A DNA stretch of 64,000 bases from Legionella jamestowniensis (GTDB lineage: Bacteria > Pseudomonadota > Gammaproteobacteria > Legionellales > Legionellaceae): positions 867,354 to 931,353 of the forward strand of contig NZ_LNYG01000013.1 of NCBI RefSeq assembly GCF_001467745.1, read 5' to 3'. How positions within the stretch are numbered: position 1 is the stretch's first letter; every line of letters starts with the position of its first letter. Under the pieces are notes generated by a model. That model was not told the DNA's origin, did no database searches, and saw nothing but the letters and a program-made list of their open reading frames with translations. Below, in pieces: positions 1-7,944 of this stretch. The position numbers and the translations under genes are program-made.

Positions 1-3000
1 CTCAGCAGTTAAGGACTTTACCTCTTCAACATAGGCATTAACCGTACTTTGTAATTCTTTAACTTCTAACTCAAATTTTTCGGCAAGCTCATGTTTTTCA
101 GCCAACGCTTCAAACAACATGTTAAAATCAGCGGTTTGTCGAATGGCTTCGTTAAACACAGCAGAAATTTCCAGTTGACTTGGCTTATTGAGTTCTATTG
201 ATGTTTTTGAAACCTCTTTGTATAAACCCTCATAAAATGCGCGGGCACCTTCAGTTTCTTGTGCCGCCTCTTTTAAAACTTTAAAAAGAATTTGTTTAAA
301 CGGTATGGATAAAGCACTGTTTTGTAAAAGTACTTTAAGCTTGGAAGAGTTTTTAGGCTCTTTTGCTTGCTCAATTAGCCACTCTTTATTAATTAAAAGA
401 GCAACAATACGCGCTTTCTGCTGTTCTGGCGTGGCTGTCGAAAAATCAGTGCAAATTGCATCGAGTAACGTTTCCACTATAGCAAAATGCTGATCACGAT
501 TGGTTTGTTTAGATAGAAAATTTTTAAGGGGGTTAGCGGGATGAGGATTACTCAACAGCCGAACCAATATATCTGCACTATTTTCAGTATTTTCTTTAAT
601 AAAATGAATGAAGCGATCCAGGTATTCAAATTGATCCAATTCAAGCATGTAATTGAGAATATTTTTTCCCTGCGAATCGAGTTGAGAAAAAACTTGTTGC
701 CACTCGTTGAACTGTACTTCTTGTCCCAGTTCGAGTAATTGGAAAACACCTGCAAAATTCGTTTTCGCTGCAGCAATCAGTAAAGGATTCCCTGGTGCGG
801 ATAATAAAAAGTCTTTGGCAAGTTCAGGTTGCTGTTTTAGGGCGGTCCAATCAATGGCAGTTAAGTTCGCCTCATTACTTAAGAACAAATGATAGGGTGA
901 TAAATTGTCTGGCGGGAAAGCAATCGCCATTATTTGTTCTGTAGTTAGAGGACTTCCTAACTCCAAGCGATTATCAAGAATGGCTTGAAATAAGGTTTTA
1001 TTTCCAAGTACTGCGCAAAAATGCAGAGCTTTTGCGATTACTTCATCGTAACGATTGTCTTTAGGCAATAAACTTAAAAGGGTTTCTAGTTGTTTTTTAT
1101 TATTATTGCGGATGGCAATGTGAAAACAGTGAGTCGACCATTTCAGATGAAGAGCGCTATGAATTTGATCTTTACCTGGTCCATATTCAGCTAGTGCTAA
1201 ATCGAGTATATTATCTACTTCTGCACGCTTTAGGGCTTCTACTAAGCTGTTAAATATCTCGGTTAACCCTTGTTCAGCAGCATAGTGTAACAATCCGTCT
1301 TCCCGAACCAGACTAACAAAGTCATCGCGCATTTTTGTCGCTTTATCAAACTTATCTTGCAACGCTTTCTGATTTTCTTGGTTAACCTTTTGAGATTTGC
1401 GTAACCGTTCAAGCTCAATTGCATGGCGTTCACGCGTTTCCTGTAATAAAACTTCAGCCTCAGAAACAGCATGCTCACCTTCTTGTTTCGCCGTTTCTAC
1501 AGCCTGCGTTAAACGTTCTTCCTCTTCTACAAATTCCTTGCGGGTTTGTTTTATTTTTTCATCAAGTTCTAAAGACTGAATATCTATCAACTCTTTATGT
1601 TTTTCTTGCGAAACTTTTTGAGACTCGCGTAACCGTTCAAGCTCCATTGCATGGCGTTTACGCGTTTCCTGTAATAAAACTTCAGCCTCAGAAACAGCAT
1701 GCTCACCTTCTTGTTTCGCCGTTTCTACAACCTGCGTTAAACGCTCTTCCTCTTCCACAAATTCCTTGCGGGTTTGTTTTATTTTTTCATCAAGTTCTAA
1801 AGACTCAAGATTTATTTTTTCCAATTGACTTGTAATCGCTGATAATGTCTCTTCCGCACTTTTTTTATCAGCTATTTTATTCACTAAACTAGTGAAAATG
1901 TCTGTCTGTCCCTGAGCAATCATTTCTTTAAATAAATGACGCGCTGGAGCTTCGCTACTTAGAAATTTGTCATTTAATTCAGCCTCATCAGTAAAAGCCT
2001 CCTGCAAAATATTAATGACCTTGTCTATTTGTTCTTGTGATTCTGGATAAGTGGTTAATACCTGTAAGCGACTGGGACCACCTTCTTGCGCAGGTTGTAA
2101 TAATTCATTGGCTAAGTTTCTAGACGGTTTTCCTGAGGGAATTTCATTCAGAACCGTTTGCAGCGTTTCTTTCTTCTGAAGCGCTTCTTGGTAACCCTTG
2201 TCATTTAATTTTTCATAATTTTTTAAACAACGTTGGGCAGCATTTAATTCTTTTTGCAGCTCTTGCTTGCTCAGTCCCTGACCTAATGCAATTGAACGAT
2301 GGACTTTTTGTAAAATTTCTTCGATTTCATCAACGATTTGTTGTTCAGGACTGTCCTTCATGTTTTCAGCCGCTAGAGGAGTTAATACTCGTTTTAACTC
2401 TTGAAGGCGTCGGTAAAGATGTAGTGGCTCCCCTTCTCGTTGATTGGAAGGAATAAACATAACCGCATTTGGATCATGATAAGCAGTACCATCTTTTAAT
2501 GAATCGCTATCGAGTTCACTGCCACAAGCAAAAAATTCATTAAATTTTTTGACATCAACAATTTTTAATCCAAGCGGAATGTGGTCATCCGGTTCCAAAA
2601 TACCGGTAACAATGTAATCATTCACCACTCGCCCTTTTACCAGGGCAAAATAAGCTTGCCGATTACAAATACCAAAAGTCATGGCAGTTAATGCCCAATC
2701 ATCAAGGGCAGGGTCATTGGTTTTAAGAACGGTATTAAAGGCGGGATTAGGAGGGGTTCCAGCTGCTAATGCCCGATTTTTTCTATCACTCCCCAAGACT
2801 TTTTGGGGACTAAGATAGGGGAGTGTTCCACTGCGGGCACCATGCAAAATTTGCAAAGTGGGATTAATTCCGTAGACGATGCCAATACCTTCTTTTTTCC
2901 TTACGAAACGACCATCTTTATCAACACAGACGCCCTCTTTGCATTCAGATGAAAGATCGCTACCAAACAATTCAGCAAAAATGTCCTTTAAATTTTCCTG

Positions 3001-6000
3001 CTGACCTTCATATTTTCGCTCAAAACCACCAGTCGCCCAATCAATATAGCGGACTTCAAAACTACCATCACTATTTCGTTTATAAAGAAAATTTTCTGGT
3101 TTAATATCATTGTGCGCGAAACCAAACTCTGGACTTTGTTCACTGGCTCCCAAGGTTGCAAATTTTTGTGCTTCACCGACTAAAGCCTGTGATAACGCTA
3201 ACATATCCGTAAGCTCTTGCAGATTATTTGTTTTACGTTGGATAGGATCGTGATAGGCAAGCTTATCTTTGGAATAATAATTTAAAGCCTCATTTGCCTT
3301 GTCTGCAAAAGTTTGCCCTTTAGCTCGTCCCGTTAATAGATGATATTGCTGAGGCTGACTGTCCTTAGCAAATAAAACGCCTTTCGATCGTTGCTTATCT
3401 GTCTCCAGCCAATATTGTGTTTCCCCTATCATCGTATTTTTATTAGCAATCGCTGCTGCTGAAAAATTTTTCAGGATATCACTTTCTACACGATAGAAAG
3501 GATCATCACGAGCAGTAATTGGTCGTGTTCTTAAATCATTACGACTTTCATCAGAAAAAGTGGGTTCAGTGCTGGGAACATATCCTTTTTTGATAACCTG
3601 GTTTAAACCAGATAATAAATTTTCAACTTCTTTGACAGAACCATATTGTCCCACACCTAGTAAACGGGAATGAGTAAAAAGACGAGATTTGAGTTTGCTC
3701 TCACCCGCATAAGCTTTATCCAACCCAGCAAAAGGTGCAATGACCCCTCGGCTACCACCAAAGGAAAAAATAAATTCGCTTTCACCAGGTGGTTTAATAA
3801 GTGAATACGGCAGTTGCTCAACATTTAAGTGAATCTTTACCGAATGCTCCCGCCCCTCTTTATCAATTACAATAATTTTTTGTTCTGGTTTTAAGGCATA
3901 AGGGATTTTAAACCGCACTTCATTCATTTTAAGGTTAAGCGATTCTATTTCTATGGAGATCTGTTTAATCGCTTCAAAATAAGCAGCCTCCTCTTCTGGT
4001 TTCAAGGCGGGTTGAGCATTTTGAGTTCGCTCAAGCAGTTTGATAGTTTCTTTCGCCATGCCAAAAATATTATCATGCAAGCGCTTATAATCTTTTTCAG
4101 ACAAAGCGAGTGTAGGGGCCATGTCTTTGTATTCATCAAAGAAAAGTTTAGTAAGCTTAAGCTCTTTATCCGTAGTAGATAATTCTGACTGTAATATCTC
4201 ATTTAAAGTCTTTAGTTTTTCTTCTCTCTCCTTGGTAAAGAGTGTTTTTGCTTTCTGCAAAATGGGGCGCACATAATCGGGTACCTCTGCTTCTCTGAGA
4301 GAAGCCAAATTTCGATAGGCCATTTCAACGGCAGATTCTAAATTTTTAATTTTTACAGCTTCTATGTATTGGTTGGCTGCTATTTTTTCGAGAGCCTCTG
4401 AGATCTCTAGCCCATTGGTCACTTCATTAATAGGCGCTATCGATTGCAGCTCCAATAATTTTCGTAATAAAATTTCTTCATTATTACTTAAAGGCAAGTC
4501 ACTAATTTGCTTAATTTTTTCTTTATCAAAAGTATCTTGCAGGCTCTTTAATTGTTTTTTATAAGAATCTCTTAATTGCTTTTTATAAGCATTTCGCTGA
4601 TCTACATCTTTTACTTTATTAAATTGCTTATCGAAGTCTTCCTCAAAGTATTGCTCTAAAGACTGGTCTATTTCTGCCAAGGTTCTGCCTTTCAACGTTA
4701 AGTCTTGTATCGCAGGGATCTCATGCTTAAATCGTTGTAATTTTTTTAACTCATTAACCAAAGGTTCTGAATTGCTCCCCAATCCCTTCGCTTCTAAAAT
4801 AGATTGAGTGAGTTCATTATTCTTTAAGGACGAATAATAAAAATTAACATGTATCAAACCATCTTTTATCTGGAGGGTGGGAACAAAAAATTTTTTAAAT
4901 TCCTCACTCACAACCCGTTCCATTTTTACTAAGTCATTTCCTTTTACCCTTGTTTTGTCACCTATTGCAAAGGAAGTCGTTGAGCTTCTAATTTCTTTCA
5001 CTTTATTAAGAACAGCCACCAACTTTCTTTCTGCAAAAGAGAAGTCGACAGGCAATGAATGCGGCTTCCTGAATGATTGTTTTAGTGAATTTTGCTGCAC
5101 CAATGCTGAAAACTCATCATCAGAAACACCACTTTTGGTAAACAACTCAATATCACGAATGTTTCTACCCCAAAATAAATCGCGTGCCAGGTTACTTTGT
5201 ACTCTTTCTACATACTCTCTTCTGTCTGACTGGCCAAAACGCAACTTATGAAACACTGCTTTTTTAATTTTAAATGCTTCAATTTTAGCGTCATCCTTCC
5301 AGCTATCATTAGGTGAAATACCCAATTTACGTTCAACATTAAAGAGTAATTCAATAAGAGTTCTTCCTTGCGAATCTCTATGCTCGCTTAAGGTATCAAT
5401 CACATTAGATTTTTCAACATTGGGTAATTTAGCGTTTAATAAAAGAAGAAATTCTTTATATTGTGCATAAGGAGGTAACGATTCTTTCACTGTTGCTCGT
5501 TCACAGTCACTACGGATGATTTCGAAAATACCCATAGAAATGAGCTTCTTTGCCAAGTCACGCAACAGAGGAGTACTCGATTCATCTTCATAAATGTCAA
5601 ACGCCTGGTTTATCATCTCGCGAATATCTTCGAGCGATAACGTTTGCAACTGTACTTCTTGCTCTTTTTGTTCAAGTTTAAAAAGAATTTCTGTATATAG
5701 ACGAGTTTGTAATCGCTTAATTGCCACAGGTGCATCGGACAAAGTGTCCGCTAAATGCCTGATGTTACGGAAATTACCTGCAAAATTTTGAATAAACGAG
5801 TCATCAATTTTAAATTCTGCATCTAAATCAAAGGGAGGATTTTTAGCCTCCTCTTGCAACATACTAAGTTGAAACTCAATTCGTGCCACAGCAGCTGCCT
5901 GTTTCTCTTTATAAGCTTGTAGTTGCTCATTCCCTAGCACATTCCTATAGGTTTGAAGTTGCTCATTTTCTAAATCATGCTCATCCACTTTTATAGGCAA

Positions 6001-6147
6001 GCGGGCCAATCTATCTTTAATTGCTTGAAGTTCTTGTTGTAACTCCTTGTAGGCAAACGATAAAAGCGCTTGTTTGAGGAGTTGAGCGGAAGAGTCAGAA
6101 AAGTTAATAGCGCTGATTCCAGCGATAAATTTCTTACAATAAGCCAT
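1..6147 (-). CDS. Giant kinase-like, coiled-coil, ankyrin-like protein; candidate Dot/Icm effector (3' end outside window)
   Basis: I read one uninterrupted minus-strand frame of 2049 codons, MAYCKKF onward, still open at the left edge. Residues 1-800 are mostly helical and charged. A protein-kinase-like core follows: glycine loop LLGVGQYGSV (830-839), candidate ATP lysine in VIKK (851-854), catalytic loop HNDIKPEN (1012-1019), metal motif IDWATG (1035-1040) in place of DFG, and an activation-segment end GTLPYLSP (1107-1114). HxDxxxxN plus IDW also resembles aminoglycoside/choline-kinase folds. Residues about 1436-1587 hold a duplicated 76-residue coiled coil. From about 1615 ankyrin-like helices appear (DGLLHYAAEQG, ALHFCAVLGN, NPLLIAAAK). 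No signal peptide or membrane segment is seen. A PmrA-like box lies 46 bases upstream of the ATG. The kinase fold is well supported; effector status, substrate and the full C-terminus are inference. An upstream ATG at 6185 opens a different, short frame and is rejected. Confidence 0.85.
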   Translation of the reverse strand, partial: MAYCKKFIAGISAINFSDSSAQLLKQALLSFAYKELQQELQAIKDRLARLPIKVDEHDLENEQLQTYRNVLGNEQLQAYKEKQAAAVARIEFQLSMLQEEAKNPPFDLDAEFKIDDSFIQNFAGNFRNIRHLADTLSDAPVAIKRLQTRLYTEILFKLEQKEQEVQLQTLSLEDIREMINQAFDIYEDESSTPLLRDLAKKLISMGIFEIIRSDCERATVKESLPPYAQYKEFLLLLNAKLPNVEKSNVIDTLSEHRDSQGRTLIELLFNVERKLGISPNDSWKDDAKIEAFKIKKAVFHKLRFGQSDRREYVERVQSNLARDLFWGRNIRDIELFTKSGVSDDEFSALVQQNSLKQSFRKPHSLPVDFSFAERKLVAVLNKVKEIRSSTTSFAIGDKTRVKGNDLVKMERVVSEEFKKFFVPTLQIKDGLIHVNFYYSSLKNNELTQSILEAKGLGSNSEPLVNELKKLQRFKHEIPAIQDLTLKGRTLAEIDQSLEQYFEEDFDKQFNKVKDVDQRNAYKKQLRDSYKKQLKSLQDTFDKEKIKQISDLPLSNNEEILLRKLLELQSIAPINEVTNGLEISEALEKIAANQYIEAVKIKNLESAVEMAYRNLASLREAEVPDYVRPILQKAKTLFTKEREEKLKTLNEILQSELSTTDKELKLTKLFFDEYKDMAPTLALSEKDYKRLHDNIFGMAKETIKLLERTQNAQPALKPEEEAAYFEAIKQISIEIESLNLKMNEVRFKIPYALKPEQKIIVIDKEGREHSVKIHLNVEQLPYSLIKPPGESEFIFSFGGSRGVIAPFAGLDKAYAGESKLKSRLFTHSRLLGVGQYGSVKEVENLLSGLNQVIKKGYVPSTEPTFSDESRNDLRTRPITARDDPFYRVESDILKNFSAAAIANKNTMIGETQYWLETDKQRSKGVLFAKDSQPQQYHLLTGRAKGQTFADKANEALNYYSKDKLAYHDPIQRKTNNLQELTDMLALSQALVGEAQKFATLGASEQSPEFGFAHNDIKPENFLYKRNSDGSFEVRYIDWATGGFERKYEGQQENLKDIFAELFGSDLSSECKEGVCVDKDGRFVRKKEGIGIVYGINPTLQILHGARSGTLPYLSPQKVLGSDRKNRALAAGTPPNPAFNTVLKTNDPALDDWALTAMTFGICNRQAYFALVKGRVVNDYIVTGILEPDDHIPLGLKIVDVKKFNEFFACGSELDSDSLKDGTAYHDPNAVMFIPSNQREGEPLHLYRRLQELKRVLTPLAAENMKDSPEQQIVDEIEEILQKVHRSIALGQGLSKQELQKELNAAQRCLKNYEKLNDKGYQEALQKKETLQTVLNEIPSGKPSRNLANELLQPAQEGGPSRLQVLTTYPESQEQIDKVINILQEAFTDEAELNDKFLSSEAPARHLFKEMIAQGQTDIFTSLVNKIADKKSAEETLSAITSQLEKINLESLELDEKIKQTRKEFVEEEERLTQVVETAKQEGEHAVSEAEVLLQETRKRHAMELERLRESQKVSQEKHKELIDIQSLELDEKIKQTRKEFVEEEERLTQAVETAKQEGEHAVSEAEVLLQETRERHAIELERLRKSQKVNQENQKALQDKFDKATKMRDDFVSLVREDGLLHYAAEQGLTEIFNSLVEALKRAEVDNILDLALAEYGPGKDQIHSALHLKWSTHCFHIAIRNNNKKQLETLLSLLPKDNRYDEVIAKALHFCAVLGNKTLFQAILDNRLELGSPLTTEQIMAIAFPPDNLSPYHLFLSNEANLTAIDWTALKQQPELAKDFLLSAPGNPLLIAAAKTNFAGVFQLLELGQEVQFNEWQQVFSQLDSQGKNILNYMLELDQFEYLDRFIHFIKENTENSADILVRLLSNPHPANPLKNFLSKQTNRDQHFAIVETLLDAICTDFSTATPEQQKARIVALLINKEWLIEQAKEPKNSSKLKVLLQNSALSIPFKQILFKVLKEAAQETEGARAFYEGLYKEVSKTSIELNKPSQLEISAVFNEAIRQTADFNMLFEALAEKHELAEKFELEVKELQSTVNAYVEEVKSLTAE
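1387..1842. repeat. Two tandem copies of a 228-bp unit inside the giant gene
   Basis: About 190 bases around 1387-1575 recur almost unchanged at 1616-1804, a period of 228 bp or 76 codons (for example gcgtaaccgttcaag at 1399 and again at 1627). In the protein this gives two copies of a Glu/Lys/Gln-rich coiled coil containing ELDEKIKQTRKEF and EEERLTQ. The near identity at DNA level points to a recent in-frame duplication; the whole-codon period keeps the reading frame. Confidence 0.9.
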
Positions 6148-6193
6148 GAATGAATTTCTTTTATTTCTGCAGATAAAATAATCATAGCGCTTA

Positions 6194-6213
6194 AATATTA
6201 AGATACAATTAAG
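6194..6213 (-). promoter_or_regulatory. PmrA-like tandem box upstream of the giant gene
   Basis: On the minus strand the sequence reads CTTAATTGT, AT, CTTAATATT. As I remember it, the Legionella PmrA consensus is a tandem cTTAATatT with a 2-bp gap; the second half-site matches at 9 of 9 and the first at 7 of 9. A weak -10 (TATTTT) follows the second CTTAAT after 16 bases, and the ATG is 46 bases downstream. PmrA regulates Dot/Icm genes and effectors in Legionella, so this supports effector status, but binding is inferred. Confidence 0.6.
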
Positions 6214-6297
6214 ATAAGAGAATTTTTCAATTAAACTAGCTAATTAACGTCATTAATTATCATATATTAATCAAATAGTTTTATTAACAAACCGTCA

Positions 6298-7722
6298 TTA
6301 CGTAACCTGTTTGTTATAGTGCGCCAAAGCAGCAGCGATAACTGCTGCTTTATGATGAGGTAAGGATTTATTTGAATAGCGTAACCATTCGGGATGTGCT
6401 TCTATTAAACCGGTGGTGAGCATGCCTTCTTGGAATTCTTTGGATTTTAACATCTCTAAATAAAAGGGAATGGTTGTTTTCACCCCAAATACCCTCATTT
6501 CTTCCAGAGCCCGTCGGGCGCGGCGTAATACAGAAGACCAGTCAAGGCTCCAAACAGTCAGTTTGGCACACAGAGAGTCATAATCTGGCGGAATGGTGTA
6601 GCCTGTATAAATTGCACTGTCGGTACGAACCCCTGGCCCGCCCGGGGCATAGTAACGTGTAATACGCCCAAAACTGGGCAGAAAATCATTTTGTGGATCT
6701 TCCGCATTGATTCTAAACTCAATCGCATAGCCTCGCCGGGTAATTTTATCCTGTGTCAGTGTTAATTTTTCCCCAGCAGCAATACGAATTTGCTCTTGCA
6801 CCAGATCAATCCCTGTAATTTGCTCAGTGACGGGATGTTCAACTTGCAAGCGGGTATTCATTTCCAGAAAATACGCTTGATTTTGCTCATCCAAAATAAA
6901 TTCCACTGTTCCCGCATTGGTATAACCCACAGCGGCTGCAGACTTGACGGCATAATCGTACAAAAGGTTTCGAGTGTTATCATTTAACTGAACAGAGGGG
7001 GCAATTTCGACAAGTTTTTGATGGCGCCGCTGTATGGAACAATCTCGTTCGAATAAATGTAAAACGGTACCGTGATTATCCGCGAGAATCTGCACTTCGA
7101 TATGACGTGGGTTTGCAATAAATTTTTCCATAAAAACATGAGCATTACCAAAGGCCTTGCTCGCTTCGGATTGTACGCGCACGTATTGGTGCCTGATTTG
7201 TTCCGCGTCATGGCAGAGACGAATACCACGCCCTCCTCCTCCGAATGTCGCTTTAAGCATGACCGGATAACCCAATTTTTCCGCACAAGCGACTGCCTCG
7301 TCAATGGACTCCAAGTTCCCATCACTACCTGGTATAACGGGAATGTCCGCGTGTTGCATTGCTTTTCTGGCAGCAATTTTAGACCCCATAGTGGCGATAA
7401 CATCTGCGGAAGGACCAATAAATACGATACCTGCTTTTTCGCAGGCAGCAGCAAAATCGGGATTTTCTGATAAAAATCCATACCCAGGATGAATAGCTTC
7501 GCAGCCAGCGGCCTTCGCACATTCAATGATGCGATGACCATTGAGATAAGCTTCCAGGGGTTTCTTACTCAGACAGTGCGAATGAGAACCACGTTTAACA
7601 TGCAAGGCGTATCGGTCAGCAACGCTATGGATCGTCACAGCCTCAATACCCATTTCTTTACAAGCTCGCACAATACGAAGTGCAATTTCCCCACGGTTAC
7701 TTACGAGAATTTTTTTAAACAT
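6298..7722 (-). CDS. pycA: Pyruvate carboxylase subunit A type biotin carboxylase (alternative: AccC)
   Basis: ATP-grasp biotin carboxylase of 474 residues that would carboxylate a biotinyl carrier with ATP and bicarbonate. Visible landmarks are the N-terminal ILVSNRGEIALRI, the glycine-rich lid KATFGGGGRGIR (about 160-170), the HIEVQILAD strand, FERDCSIQRRHQK, and the active-site segment EMNTRLQVEHPVTE. The C-terminal part (LPSFGRITRYYAPGG, IYTGYTIPPDYDSLCAKL, FGVKTTIPFY) resembles the two-subunit pyruvate carboxylase A chain of pseudomonads more than AccC, hence the call. No biotin-carrier or transcarboxylase gene is adjacent, so the partner lies elsewhere. The start is supported by an AGAGG motif just upstream. 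It is separated from the giant gene by about 150 bases with no gene. Confidence 0.8.
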   Translation of the reverse strand: MFKKILVSNRGEIALRIVRACKEMGIEAVTIHSVADRYALHVKRGSHSHCLSKKPLEAYLNGHRIIECAKAAGCEAIHPGYGFLSENPDFAAACEKAGIVFIGPSADVIATMGSKIAARKAMQHADIPVIPGSDGNLESIDEAVACAEKLGYPVMLKATFGGGGRGIRLCHDAEQIRHQYVRVQSEASKAFGNAHVFMEKFIANPRHIEVQILADNHGTVLHLFERDCSIQRRHQKLVEIAPSVQLNDNTRNLLYDYAVKSAAAVGYTNAGTVEFILDEQNQAYFLEMNTRLQVEHPVTEQITGIDLVQEQIRIAAGEKLTLTQDKITRRGYAIEFRINAEDPQNDFLPSFGRITRYYAPGGPGVRTDSAIYTGYTIPPDYDSLCAKLTVWSLDWSSVLRRARRALEEMRVFGVKTTIPFYLEMLKSKEFQEGMLTTGLIEAHPEWLRYSNKSLPHHKAAVIAAALAHYNKQVT

Positions 7723-7875
7723 CCATGCCTCTAGTTACAGGTTATGAGTTTGATATTGCAAGTAATTTGAACAGCATTAACTGCTTTTACCATTCTAGCA
7801 GGAAATCAAAATTTTTAAGACGCAGTATTTAAGAAAACCTAAATTGACCATTAAGTCAACCGTCAGGATTGTGGC

Positions 7876-7881
7876 TATAAT
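7876..7881 (+). promoter_or_regulatory. Possible -10 box for the GGDEF-EAL gene
   Basis: A perfect TATAAT lies 63 bases before the ATG, in the 222-base divergent gap. No -35 hexamer sits at the ideal distance (a TTGACC is 26 bases upstream), so this is a weak call. Confidence 0.3.
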
Positions 7882-7944
7882 TAATCTACATAAGAATTAT
7901 ATAGTCTAGCCGCTTGAATCCAATGGTCGGAGGCTGGTTAATTA

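Noticed and set aside
1397-1835. Plus-strand ORFs with internal repeats
   Set aside because: They are the antisense image of the duplicated coiled coil on the minus strand.
5991-6185. 64-codon minus-strand ORF beginning at 6185
   Set aside because: It overlaps the start of the giant gene in another frame, and has no ribosome site or family; the frame from 6147 runs over 2000 codons.
6984-7541. 185-codon minus-strand ORF inside pycA
   Set aside because: It overlaps the biotin carboxylase in another frame and reads as a shadow of it.
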